DNA of 64,000 nucleotides from Ichthyophis bannanicus (Eukaryota > Chordata > Amphibia > Gymnophiona > Ichthyophiidae): contig CM066031.1 in NCBI GenBank assembly GCA_033557465.1, positions 1,666,378,800 through 1,666,442,799 on the forward strand, in the 5' to 3' direction. Both the position numbers and the translations under genes were made by a program. The notes beneath the pieces were generated by a model. The model searched no databases. It had not been told where the DNA came from and saw nothing but the letters and a program-made list of their open reading frames with translations. The number at the start of each line of letters is the position of its first letter. The first letter of the stretch is position 1. Below, in pieces: positions 30,698-40,859 of this stretch.

Positions 30698-33526
30698 CAC
30701 AGGTACACTAAAAAAAAATTTTTTTAAACTGCCTCTAATGTTTCGATTGATTTTTACGTTTTTTGGTGTGCTGAATCCAAATCTGGTAACCAATTTGCTC
30801 CATCACGTACAGATTTTTTGCTACATTGGGTTAGCAGTTTGAGGTGAACATTTCAGATTGAGTGCGATCGAGATAAAAGTTTCTTGGATGAATTCTTTAT
30901 ACTAATTGTTTAGTAGTTATTCAAATAAGAATAAAGAAAATTGTAACAAGGCAGCACATAAGAATAGAGTAATTTCAACAAAACACACTGATGGTAGCAA
31001 AATTGTCTGCACTTAAAACAGCCACATACATGTGCACAAACATTGAGCATATAAGAGCGAGGTTAGACACAGCAAAGCAAAGAAATGTGCAAAAAATGTT
31101 GTACAGGTATGTATGTAAGAATAGAAAACGCAAACCGCACCATTGCAATACATGAAGACAAACACCCGATGGTGTGAAAATAAAATTCTAATAAATGAGA
31201 TCCGACACTGTGGTAATAACTAGCAAATTTTTATTTCAAAGTTTAGTAAAAACACGATATTTGTCAACACAGTTTAGATTTTAAAGTCATTCTTGGGTCA
31301 ATCAATCTCCTGGTGGGCCCGTTTCTTCTTCCCCCGAATGCTTCTCTTGGTGCGCTGCTTGGCGTATTTTTCATCTGGGGTTTCCCGCAGCAGCAACCAG
31401 CAGAAATCAGCCATCATAGTGGTGTTCCATCTTCCTTGGTACCTTCTCTCTGCGTCCTTGATGTCCTGGTGAAACCTTTCACCTTGTTCTTCACTGTACG
31501 CCCCCAAGTTTTCGGGAAAGTAGTTCACATGGGAGTGCAAGAAATGGACTTTCAGGCTCATGTTACAGCCTTGTTCTTTGAAGGCATTGAGCATCCTGGC
31601 AACAATATCCTTATAGTTCCAATCCCGCCTGTTCCCCAAGAATTTGAGAACAACATCCTTGAAGGAATCCCAGGCTTCTTTTTCCTTCTCAGACATCGTT
31701 TCAGCGAATGCTCCATCTGAAATGAGTTTCCTTATATCAGGGCCAACAAACACTCCTTCCTTTAGCTTTGCTTCAGAAAGTCGGGGGAACTTTGAGCAAA
31801 GGTACCGAAAGCACTCACCATCTTTTGGAAGGGACTTGATGAATTGCTTAATGAGACCCAACTTAATGTGGAGAGGTGGTAATAGAATTTTATCACGGGG
31901 TACCAAGCTCTCATGAAGAACATTTTTCTCACCGGGTCTCAAATACTCCCGAATTGGCCAGTCTTTTTTCCCCCAGTGTAGGTCGCGGGCCCGGCTATCC
32001 CACAAGCAAAGGAAGCAGGGATATTTGGTGAAACCGGATTGCTGCCCTAATAGCATGGATAGAATTTTAAAGTCTCCACAAATCATCCACTTATGCTCAT
32101 CATAACGAATCTTCTGAAGAATCAGGGCCAAATTCTTGTATTTTTCTTGGAGAATAACAGAGTGAGCAATAGGAACTGAAGCGAATGTGTTGCCTTTATG
32201 AAGAAGAACACCTTTTATGCTGTCTTTTGACGAATCAATGAACAGCCGCCATTCAGCAGGATCATACTTGAGTTTAAACTTTTCCATCACTCCGTATATA
32301 TCGTTGCAAAATACCAAATCTTCCTCTTTGCTGAAATACTTCAAAAATTGTGTCTCGCGGTTGCGGTACCAATAAAAAGTTGTTCCTGGTGACAATAGAT
32401 TTTTCTGTTTAAGCCGAGAACCTAGCAGTTGGGCAGCATCTTTTGGGAGTCCTAAATCCCGGACTAAATCATTCAATTCAGCTTGAGAGAAAAGTTCAGG
32501 TTTCGGATCTGGTTCAGTTTCAAACTCGGAAGTACTGGACTCATCGGGAAAAGCCATCTGAGTCTCATCATGATCAGAACCGTCCACACAAATATGATCC
32601 AAAGATTTTGGTGGTTCATGCACAGGTACTTCGTTGCTATGAGGCATAGGCCTAATTGCTGAGGGAAGGTTGGGGTAACTTATTACGTTCTTATTTTTTA
32701 AGTTGTATCCCTTCACAATGCAAGAGCAAAAATAGTAGTCACTGCTGTGGTCTCTTTGTTCACGCCACATCATAGGTATTCCGAAACGAAATGCTTGTTT
32801 TTTACCTTTCATCCATAAGCGTAGATCTTCCTCACATGTCTTGCACACTTTGTGAGGAGCCCACGGTTTGTCTTGATCGCCTAACTTCAAACCGAAATAG
32901 GCGAAATATACTTTTTTAATAAATGCAGAAATGTTCCTCTGCCGCTTTTTCACGGTATATTCCCCACAAATAAAACAAAAACTATCCGGAGAGTTGACGC
33001 AACCTCTGGCTCTGTGAGCCATCACAAATACACAGCACTGCAAACTACAACTGTAGTGAACCACTTCGGAATAAAGCTGGATTACGACTGAGCAAACAAA
33101 AGGTAATAATGAACTTGCAAGAAACTGAAATTTGACAGGAACGTTCATGTCGCAACCACCGTGTTTGAGCGAGCGAACGAGGAGAGGCAAACAGGAAAGA
33201 ACATGCGCCAGCACGAGTACTGGATTTAGACCCCCGCCTCCCAATTGTCCTGTTAATGTATAAAATGAATACAAAACACTCTAAAATATCATGAGGGAGT
33301 GTTTCTAGTTAGTTAACCATTACAACCTCTATTTTGGGCCAAGCAAATAAACTGCAGTCGGCTAAAAAGAAATTATGTGAACATTCCTTATATGGGTAAG
33401 AAATCTAATTTTGCAAGAAAACGTGACGTGATGGAACATTTTGGCTATTTTTCCTGGATTCAGCACCCCAAAATCTATAGGAATCCGTTGCAAAACTGGA
33501 GGCAGTTTTTTGGTAGTGTACCTGTG
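30698..33526 (-). mobile_element. 2829-bp autonomous-looking DNA transposon with CACTA-like ends
   Basis: Ends are cacaggtacacta (30698-30710) and, inverted, tagtgtacctgtg (33514-33526). Inverted similarity extends more than 100 bp inward: cagtttaaa/actgcctc near the ends, ggtgtgctgaatcca at 30764-30778 against tggattcagcacccc at 33456-33470, and ccatcacgta/acgtgatgg further in. Both ends are flanked by TAA (30695-30697 and 33527-33529), a 3-bp target duplication. It carries one intact 574-codon gene. CAC ends plus a 3-bp duplication are features of the CACTA/CMC superfamily. Assignment to that superfamily is inference. Confidence 0.85.
31298..33022 (-). CDS. Transposase-like protein, 574 residues, intact
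   Basis: The only full-length open gene in the window. I chose the start at 33022 (MAHRARGC) because it directly precedes the zinc-binding motif; a longer reading from 33274 adds 84 residues without family features. C16/C19 and C60/C63 form a ZAD-like zinc finger (FCFICG ... VCKTCEED). An acidic linker covers about 140-180. A probable RNase H-fold core follows: D263 (FIDSSKDS), D317 (ICGDFK), a C336-x2-C339 pair (CFLCLW) inserted after the second acid, and E515 (GERFHQ), preceded by a histidine-rich HFLHSHVNYF. The C-terminus is basic (RGKKKR), a likely nuclear signal. The D-D-CxxC-E order resembles CMC-type DDE transposases. I recall similar unnamed proteins in many arthropods, but cannot check. 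No stops or frameshifts. Confidence 0.8.
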   Translation of the reverse strand: MAHRARGCVNSPDSFCFICGEYTVKKRQRNISAFIKKVYFAYFGLKLGDQDKPWAPHKVCKTCEEDLRLWMKGKKQAFRFGIPMMWREQRDHSSDYYFCSCIVKGYNLKNKNVISYPNLPSAIRPMPHSNEVPVHEPPKSLDHICVDGSDHDETQMAFPDESSTSEFETEPDPKPELFSQAELNDLVRDLGLPKDAAQLLGSRLKQKNLLSPGTTFYWYRNRETQFLKYFSKEEDLVFCNDIYGVMEKFKLKYDPAEWRLFIDSSKDSIKGVLLHKGNTFASVPIAHSVILQEKYKNLALILQKIRYDEHKWMICGDFKILSMLLGQQSGFTKYPCFLCLWDSRARDLHWGKKDWPIREYLRPGEKNVLHESLVPRDKILLPPLHIKLGLIKQFIKSLPKDGECFRYLCSKFPRLSEAKLKEGVFVGPDIRKLISDGAFAETMSEKEKEAWDSFKDVVLKFLGNRRDWNYKDIVARMLNAFKEQGCNMSLKVHFLHSHVNYFPENLGAYSEEQGERFHQDIKDAERRYQGRWNTTMMADFCWLLLRETPDEKYAKQRTKRSIRGKKKRAHQEID

Positions 33527-33935
33527 TAATCAATTCTGACAGCCAGGGGGAACATAAGGCTTAAGATTTGCCTAGGGTGCCTACACCTTGAACCCACTGT
33601 GGGGCCGGCCCTGGGCCTGAGATTAACCTTTATGGGCACAAAGCAGTGTGCATGCTGACACTGCTTCCAGTTATCCTCTCATTTGGCTGCTGTTCTGCTG
33701 CAGATTGGGTGGGTCTGATGCCAAAGTGGAGGGGCCATCGCCCATCCAAGCCAATCCTTGCCTACACCCCTGCATAGAGCACAACACCAAGGAAATAGAA
33801 AGAGATGCTTATACCCTTATGCAAAATAAAAAGACAGAACATGTAAACTCCAAAAACTGATATATTCCAATCAGTAAATTAAAAATAAAATTAAGTTTTC
33901 TACCTTTGACAACTGGCCATTTTATTCTCTAATCA

Positions 33936-34805
33936 TGTTGATCTCAGTGTCTGTCTTCTGCTTTACACTGTCTTCCCTTAACTCACTTTTCAGGGTGACT
34001 CATCTGCCACTTCTCTCCTCCCTGTCTTCTTCACTTCCTTACATCTCTGGCATTTATCTCATCCTTTCAGCTTTCTTCCATTTATTTCTCTCTCTCTCTG
34101 TATCAATTCATATTTTGCTCCTTCTCCTTACCATCCAACCTTCAATCCCCCCTTGATACTGCATCTACCACTTTTCAATCCTTAACTCAGTTTTCTCCTT
34201 CCCCAGCCTTTTATTCCACCTAGCCTTTAATTCTCCCCTTTCTCTCTTCCTCCCCATGTCCAGCATCTCTCCCCTTTCTTCTCCCTTCATCCAGCATTTC
34301 AGCCTATTTTTCTCACCTCTCCCCACCATTCCCTCTCCATATTCCTGCACCGTGTTCAATATATTCCCCTTTACCTCCATTCCTGTGTCCAGCATCTCCC
34401 CACAAACCATATCCAGCATTTAACCTTTTCCTCCCCTTCTCCGTCATTTATAGAATTTCTTACTCTTTTCCTCCCAAGTCCACTATCTTTTCTCTCTCCC
34501 TCCTCGTGTTTCCAGCATCTCTCCTCTCTTCCTCTACCCCTCCCAGTATCCAGCATCTTCCCTTTCTCCCCTAATTCCCCCATATCCAGTATCTGCCTTT
34601 TCTCCCCATCTTCCCTCCATGCCCCCATGTCTAGCATCTGCTCTCCGTGCCCCTGTGTAGCATCTTCCCTTTCTCTTCATCTCTCCTCCATGCCCTCATG
34701 TCCAGTATTTACCCTTCTTCCCCATCTCCACCCCATGCTCTTCATTTACCCTCCATGCCCCCATGTCAAGCATCTGCTCTCCATTCCCCCATGTCCTGCA
34801 TCTGT
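33936..34805 (+). repeat. C/T-rich degenerate minisatellite (copy A)
   Basis: Strongly strand-biased C/T-rich tract. From about 34258 it repeats units such as tccagcatctccccttt and ccatgtctagcatctgctc at intervals of about 35-45 bases with much variation. The same unit (catgtccagcatctg) forms the tract at 54560-55360. Open frames on the reverse strand here (Glu/Arg/Met-rich) are simple-sequence artefacts. Confidence 0.7.
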
Positions 34806-35699
34806 CATTTCCATATCGTCCTGCTAGACCAGTCCAGACAAGTGAGTTGTATTCTCCTATTGGCAGATTGGTGAAGACAAAGAACCAGTGAATAGCCCAT
34901 GTTTCAATTACATCACTCCTATGCCTCTATCTGCGTCAGCTACCAGAACTCTCTTAGGTTTTTCTTTGTCTCCATCAGACGATGGATATATCCTCTCTGA
35001 AGAAAATCTGAAGCTTGAGAGGAAAAGATCAATTAAACGCTCATGAACGACCACCTTGTGGGTGACTCTTTCACTTGAGCGCAGTCCACTAGACTGCGGT
35101 CTTTTCAGTAGCCATAGGTGGAGGGAAAATTGGTTTAGCTCCATGCGCTTATCATGATAAGAGTATGTTGAACAGCCAGAAATTGGAAGGATCTGGAAGA
35201 GTGCAGCAGCCTCACAACAACCTCAATGCTCTCTCCCGCCCCTCTGCTCTTAGAAGATTCCAGAAAGATCTCATAGGGATCTGCCTGCCAGTCACCATAA
35301 ACTAAGTGCTGCAAAACCAGTAAAAACAGTTTAAGGGGAGTAGAGCTGAGCCTGGCATGTATTCTCTGCCTGGGGCTCTAAGGGGGTGAGTACCAAGGCT
35401 TAACTTCATCATTGTCTTTGTTGGGGGACCTCGATTCTGTCTTCCTGGGACACAATTTGGGTGGATCACTGGTGACCTTTGGCGTGATGTGGGGGTTTCC
35501 CACCATTCTCTGCACGCATTAGTAATGTTTTTACCTATTGTGGGCCTGGCGATCAAGTGTTCCTTCCTTAGCACACTCTTCTTCACTAGTGCCTGTAACA
35601 CGCATTGCAATATAAGCACAGTTAACACGTGCCTTCGGGCCACCGTGGCCTTAGCGCACTGTTGTCTTACTTGCCTTAACTCGCTATGTCTTCTTCCAG

Positions 35700-36885
35700 G
35701 AAGCATTGTTTGTGTATTTAGATGTGGTGTATTTAGATTTCAGTAAAGCCTTTGACACTGTTCCTCACAGGCGACTTATAAACAAACTGAGCACCCTAGG
35801 GATGGACCCTAAAGTTACTGCTTGGGTTAGAAATTGGTTGGGTGGGAGGCGACAAAGTACAAGTAAATGGAGTTCACTCTGAGGAGAAGGATGTTACCAG
35901 TGGTGTGCCCCAGGGATCTGTCCTTGGTCCGATTCTTTTTAACATCTTTGTTAGTGATATAGCGGAAGGGCTGTCGGGTAAGGTTTGCCTCTTTGCGGAT
36001 GATACCAAAATCTGCAATAGAGTAGACACCCAGGAAGGTGTAGATAACATGAGGAGGGATCTAGCTAAGCTTGAAGAATGGTCTAGAATTTGGAAGCTGG
36101 GATTTAATGTTAAAAAATGTAAGGTCATGCATTTGGGCTGCAGCAATCCAAGGGAGCAATACAGTATAGGAGTTGAAGTACTTTTGTCCACTAAAGAAGA
36201 GCGGGACCTAGGCGTGGTTGTGTCTGATGATCTTAAAGTAGCTAAACAGGTAGAAAAGGCGACGGCAAAAGCTAGAAGGATGCTTGGGTGCATACGGAGA
36301 GGAATGGCTAGCAGAAAAAAGGAGGTGATAATGCCTCTGTATAAGTCTTTGGTGCTACCTCATTTGGAGTATGGTGTGCAATTCTGGAGACCGCACCTTC
36401 AAAAGGATGTGAACAGGATGGAGTCGGTGCAGAGGGTTGCTACTAAAATGATTAATGGGCTTCATTATAAAGCATATGAGGACAGACTTAAGGATCTTAA
36501 TATGTACACCTTAGAGGAAAGGCGGGATAGAGGTGATATGATTGAGATGTTTAAATACCTCCGTGGCATAAATGTTCAGGGAGAGAGCCTCTTTCAATTG
36601 AAAACAAGTTCTGCTACGAGGGGACATGGGATGAGGGTGAAGGGAGATAGATTCAGGAGTGATATGCGGAAATATTTCTTTACGGAAAGAGTAGTGGATC
36701 CGTGGAATAGTCTCCCAGTGGAGGTGGTAGAGATGAGGGCAGTAACTGAATTCAAAAAAGCATGGGACCAACACAGAGGATCTCTAAAGGTAAAAAGTGG
36801 ACTGTTGTAGTTGTTATGGAAGGACAGACTAGATGGGCCTTGTGGTCTTTTTCTGTCATCATGTTTCTATGTTTGACCTGAGGCA
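35700..36885 (+). mobile_element. CR1 LINE, 5'-truncated (subfamily B)
   Basis: Starts within the polymerase palm (VYLDFSKAFDTVPHRRL, from about 35725) and ends with ggacagactagatgggcctt, gtggtctttttctgtcatc, then atgtttctatg. One frameshift near 35845 separates the first palm motif from the rest. It is the longest and cleanest subfamily B copy. Inserted between the leader and gag of DIRS copy d. Confidence 0.9.
35842..36810 (+). pseudogene. CR1-B reverse transcriptase, 322 open codons
   Basis: Open to the natural stop. It contains [20 protein letters not shown], the catalytic CLFADDTKICN (about 35985-36015), KKCKVMHLGCSNP, ERDLGVVVSDDLKVAKQVEK, HLEYGVQFWRPHLQKD, VQRVATKMINGLHYKAYEDR, TSSATRGHGMRVKGDRFRSD, RKYFFTERVVDPWNSLPVEV and a terminal SLKVKSGLL. 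The FADD active site is intact. The endonuclease and ORF1 are missing, so it is inactive. The upstream palm text DVVYLDFSKAFDTVPH is in another frame. Confidence 0.9.
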
Positions 36886-37081
36886 AGTGAGGCGCCTCAT
36901 CTCTGGATTCTAGACTCTGTTCTTCTTACATGGCAGCTTCTGAGTCATCCCTAGAGGGTCTCTCCCCCTCTCTTTTCCAGGGCATCCAGTTACTCCAGCC
37001 TTGCTTGCCTCAGGGCAGGAGATGACGGATGGCACTATGGGTAAGGATATCTAGCTGGCTGAAGGCTCCGGCGACCATGCT

Positions 37082-38005
37082 GTGAGCCATTCCTCATTCT
37101 CTAAGGGGTCTGTGGCGGCTATGCCCCCTGGTGTTGGGGGGGTCATTTCCAAGAGGAGAGCTTCCGGACTCCAGATTGTCCTCTCTGGAATTCTTTTCTT
37201 TTTTGCAGCAGGCCTGGTCCTTCTGGCATGGAAATTCAGACTCTGCTGCCTCTTTGGTGCCCACGAAAGCAGTTTTGTGTGGGGCAGGTTTAGAGTGGAA
37301 GCCCTGTTCCATTGCCTTTGGCTAAATATCCTCGGCAAGGGGCGACTCCTGGAGAGTGGGAACAGCTAAGAGATGCCCGAGATTTTGACTATGACTTGGA
37401 TTCAGGTGGCTTGGTGCAGGGCTCTGATGTGAATGAAGAAGTATTCTCACCTTCAGAAGATTGTGAAGAGGCCGGAGTGATCCTCCTATTCTGAAAGGAG
37501 GAGCTGGTGGCATTGATTGCCAGGGTCTCATTCGCCTTGATTTATAATTCCGGCACAGAGCAGAAGCCAAAAGGTGCACCCGCTGCTTCAAGGGGTGCGG
37601 AAATCCACAGCTGTCTTCCTGTTCCCAGATGTGATCAAAGAAATGATCTGGTCAGAGTGGGACTCTCCTGACTCCTTGACTAAGGGATTAAGGCTGTGTG
37701 TAAAGATCTGTGCTCTTCCAGAGAAGGAGTGTATTGAGTGGTTTGGTACTCCCAAGGTGTATGCACAGGTCACGGTGGTTACCAGACGGATCACCATTCC
37801 TGTGGAAGGTGGAGTGGCCTTAAAGGATTTTCTGGACTGTAAGATGGATTTGTTGTTGAAGAGCCAGTTTACCGTGGCGACTGCTATTCTGCAGCTGGTG
37901 GTATGTGCCAGCTTGACATCTTCAGCCCTGCTCGAATGGATTCAGTTTCTTCCACCGGATGATGCTACCCCTCTTTTTGGAGTCGGCTGCAGCCTTCCTT
38001 TCTGA
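37082..38005 (+). pseudogene. DIRS gag-like ORF, broken
   Basis: 37574-38005 is open for 143 codons: HPLLQGVRKSTAVFLFPDVI, SEWDSPDSLTKGLRL, WFGTPKVYAQVTVVTRRITI, VEGGVALKDFLDCKMDLLLK and SALLEWIQFLPPDDA. These match the copy c blocks ILQGIRK, REWDSPESS, YPKVDALVTGVTKHTTI, VEGGAALRD and LRWIQQLPGDP. The 37082-37570 part is more fragmentary (ILFFFAAGLVLLAWKF region is out of frame). Confidence 0.72.
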
Positions 38006-38639
38006 TGCCATGGTACATTTTGTGGCCTGGGATGGTGCCCTGACAACGGTGTCATGGCATTGGATTTGCCTCCGGGCACTAGGCAGCGGACTCATCTTCC
38101 AAAATCTGGTTGACCCAACTGGCTTTTAATGGGAAGCTTCTTTTTGGAGCAGACTTGGAGAAGCTGGTGAAGGACTGGGTGAAACGAAATCTTACCACCT
38201 TCCGGAAAACAGGTCCAGGGGGCCTATGAAGTGGGCTTGTGCTCCTTTCTCATCAGCTTCCCCCTGTCCACCAAGAGTGCGTTGGCTGGATCCCCAGGGG
38301 TCTTAGGACTTTTGTCATTACCGACCTGGAAAACCTTTCTGCTTCTGGGTTTCGGGGTCATTCTTAGTCCTTTCATGGAGCACATGTTCCCAGGGACTGA
38401 GGACCCTCCTGGGCTGTGCAATAAAGATTTGGGGTCCATTCCCTGGTTCATCTCGTTGGAGGCAGACTTTGCCTTTTCTTTCAGGAATGGGCCCGGGTTA
38501 CCAAGGTCGCTGGGTCCTAGACATTATTCAGTTCGGCTGTGTCCTGGAATGCAAAGAGTCTATTCTGGATGCCTTTGTCATCTCCCCTTGTGGGTCTGTG
38601 ATCAAGGGTGCTGCTTAGGCAGACCACCTTGAACAAGTT

Positions 38640-39200
38640 ACTGTGCCTAAAGGAGGTGGTGCCCATCTTCCCCGGACGAACGGGGCAAGGCAAATACTTC
38701 ATCTATTTTGTGGTGCCCAAAAAGGACCATTCCTTCTGGCCCATTCTGGACCTCAAGTGAGTCAACAAGCACTTGCAAGTCCTTTGCTTTCGGATGGAAA
38801 CCTTGTACTCTGTGATTTAATTAGAGCGCCGAGAGGAGTTCTTGGCTTCTCTGGATCTAGCCAAGGCATATTTTCATATCCCGATCCAGACAGATCAGAA
38901 GAGGTTTATGCATTTTGCCATGCTTGGTTCTGTCGGTTTGCTGCACTCCCTGTTGGGCTATCCACCACCTTGAGGACGTTCTCTAAGGTCATGATGGTGG
39001 CGGCACTATGGTGCCAAGGGATCTGTGTCCATCCATATCTGGACGACTGACTTATCCAAGCCCCTTTCCTTTCAGAAGTGTCTCGGGTGGCGTCCTGAAT
39101 TGTGTCCTTTTTGGAAAGCCTTGGCTGGGTGATCTATCGGGAAAAGAGCCACCTGTTGCCTTCCCAGTCCCTGGAGTTTCTGGGAACATGTTTTGACATG
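38640..39200 (+). pseudogene. DIRS reverse transcriptase, broken
   Basis: Frame changes every 50-100 bases. Legible parts: KANTSSILWCPKRTIPSGPF-like text (about 38690-38750), SLDLAKAYFHIPI (about 38859), GLSTTLRTFSKVMMVAAL (about 38958-39011) and HPYLDD at about 39033-39050, followed directly by a stop. FLESLGWVIYREKSHLLPSQ SLEFLG at 39105-39182 is the thumb. YLDD is intact. Confidence 0.75.
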
Positions 39201-39509
39201 CGAGTGGGCAGAGTTGTCTTGCCAGAGGAGAAAGTCAAAAGATTATTGGATTTCCTGGTGCTGTTCTGTGCACAGCATGCTCCCAGAGTCTGTGATTATC
39301 TTCAGCTCCTCGGATTGATGGCAGCAACCATAGAGATGGTGCCGTGAGCACATGTTCACATTCAATTGCTCCAGCAGTCCTTGCTGGCTCAGTATTGCTC
39401 AGTTCTCAGGAGTTCGAGCGCAGGCTTCCACTCCCGTTGATGGTGAAGACCAGCCTGCAGTGGTGGCAGCAGCCTTGTCGTCTGAGGAAGGGCGTGCTGC
39501 TGGACGATT

Positions 39510-40050
39510 TCTCCTGGATCCTCCTGCCTACGAATGCCAGCCTCTCGGGCTGGGGAACCGATTGCCAAGACCATATAGCCCAGGGCCATTGGAACTACAG
39601 AGAAGCTGTGTAGTCCATTAACCACCTTGAGGCGAGGGCCATCAGGTTGACTCTTCAGCACTTCTGGCCCCTGGTTGAGGGCTGAGTGGTTCGGCAGTGG
39701 CTTATGTCAGTTGGCAAGGCGGGGTAACTCTGGAGATGGCTCCCCTGTTGGCCTGGGTGGAGAAGAACATCCTAGCCTTGTTGGCTCAGCACATTGCTGG
39801 GGTGGACAATGTGGAAGTGGACTTCCTCAACCAGCACTCTCTGAATCCTGAAGAGTGGGAGTTGAGTCAGGAGGCGTTTCAGTTGATTCTGTACCGCTGG
39901 GGTTGCCCTGAAATGGATCTGGTGATGACTCACTCCAGTGCCAAAGTTTGTCGCTTCTTCAGTCACCATACAGAGACTGGTCAGAGGACGTCAACACCCT
40001 TGCCCAGCTATGACACCTCTAGTGGGGACTTTCTGGGTACATGCAAAATA
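39510..40050 (+). pseudogene. DIRS RNase H, broken
   Basis: LPTNASLSGWGTDCQDHIAQ at about 39527-39586 replaces TTDASLSGWGAHC, so the first catalytic aspartate has become asparagine. 39697-40104 reads MAYVSWQGGVTLEMAPLLAW, LALLAQHIAGVDNVEVDFLN, LNPEEWELSQEAFQLI and EMDLVMTHSSAKVCRFF, matching the copy c RNase H C-terminus and linker. The text loses DIRS similarity near 40050. Confidence 0.78.
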
Positions 40051-40175
40051 ACTGCAGAATCAGTCAGTCTCCGGAGGGAATGCTGTTTCCAACCTTGGTG
40101 GTGAGAGAAAGCCAGTAGTAAGTACAAACAAACCCTCTTAGACTGAACTTTGTAATTGGCATGTGAACTGCTCAT

Positions 40176-40373
40176 GTGATTACCCCGATCTGTCTTCTAT
40201 GGAAAGACAAGAAATTCCCAGCATATGCAATGATTGACTCTGGAGCCTCAGTATCTTTTACAGACCTTACATCTGCTCAGCAGCATCAAGTTCCAATATG
40301 TGAGAAAGGGATGAGCAAAGCTGTAGAAACTGATGGCTTATTCTGTCATCAGCCCTGTAACTCTAGAGACTGA
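40176..40373 (+). pseudogene. Chromovirus aspartic protease fragment
   Basis: 66 codons. FPAYAMIDSGASVSFTD contains the catalytic DSG triad (40236-40244), where Ty3/gypsy proteases read A-IDSGA-xxF. The frame is lost after GLFCHQPCNSRD. The downstream segment to about 40860 is fragmentary protease-polymerase linker. Confidence 0.72.
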
Positions 40374-40859
40374 ACCTCTTATAGTGACTATGATTCAAGA
40401 TCACCATGAGACTATACAAATTTGACTTGATTTGCATACTACATTTTGCCATAATCCTCGGGTTGCCCTGGCTAGCACAATACAAACCCCATATCCAGTG
40501 GAAAACATGTCATATCACCTTTGTGTCTGTTTCGCTAAGAGAACTGTATGCCTTATCTTAAAATGAAAGAGGATGACACAGAGAATGCTGCTGTGGAAAT
40601 CCAGGAATATGCAGGAACTCTGAACTGGGCACCAACCAGAGGAATATTTGAAATACCAGGAAGTGTTTAATAAGGAGAGTGCAGATACCTTACCCCCATT
40701 ATAGACCTATGACTGTCCAGTAGACTTACAATCCAGGGCAGAAGAACCATTTGGTAGAATTTACTCCCTATCTGAGCCAGAACTCAAAGCTCTAAGGGAA
40801 TACAGTATATGGAAGAAAATGTAAAGAGGATTCATCAGGCCTTTGTCTTCTTTATTTAG

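Larger units (their letters stand above)
30558..33772. mobile_element. hAT-like non-autonomous element, itself split
   Basis: Absent from the paralogous copy B, where the flanking text is continuous. The left end cagtggcacagccaaggttg (30558-30577) and the right end, reversed, caggggtgtaggcaaggattg are imperfect inverted repeats of the CAGTGGCGTAGCCA type common in hAT elements. Only about 140 bp at the left and 245 bp at the right belong to it; the centre is the transposon at 30698-33526. No clear 8-bp target duplication is visible, so the exact ends are uncertain. Confidence 0.5.
29606..34805 (+). repeat. Interspersed repeat copy A, split by a nested insertion
   Basis: Begins with cagggg cggcatgag at 29606. 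Segments at 30503-30557 (cacaaactaaaaatag..., aattaaactgaaa, gaagccagactct) and 33838-33935 (acatgtaaactccaaaaactg, tattccaatcagtaaatta, actggccattttattctctaatcatgttga) recur in the same order at 54299-54541 in copy B. The copy is split by a hAT-like element (30558-33772). It continues into a C/T-rich minisatellite and is cut off at about 34806 by a DIRS insertion. The left end and the right end of copy B (gccgcccctg at 56426-56435) are inverted complements, which suggests a non-autonomous hAT family. No coding capacity seen. Confidence 0.55.
34806..40050 (+). mobile_element. DIRS retrotransposon copy d, 3'-truncated, split by a CR1
   Basis: The left terminal repeat starts near 34806 (cctgctagaccagtccagac at 34820-34839, the copy c end sequence). 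A CR1 occupies 35700-36885. Gag-like text follows at 37082-38005, reverse transcriptase at 38640-39200 and RNase H at 39510-40050. The recombinase, internal region and right repeat are missing; a chromovirus begins soon after. Every domain is frameshifted. It belongs to the family of copies b and c but is clearly diverged from c. Confidence 0.8.

Noticed and set aside
31313..31916. Plus-strand open frames of 135 and 90 codons
   Set aside because: Antisense shadows of the intact transposase-like gene.
33023..33274. 84-residue N-terminal extension of the 574-residue protein
   Set aside because: Lies before the zinc-finger start, has hydrophobic low-information text and overlaps the untranslated end of the transposon; MAHRARGC at 33022 is the better start.
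34165..34637. Glu/Arg/Met-rich minus-strand frames
   Set aside because: Translation of a C/T-rich minisatellite; repeated units, no gene signals.
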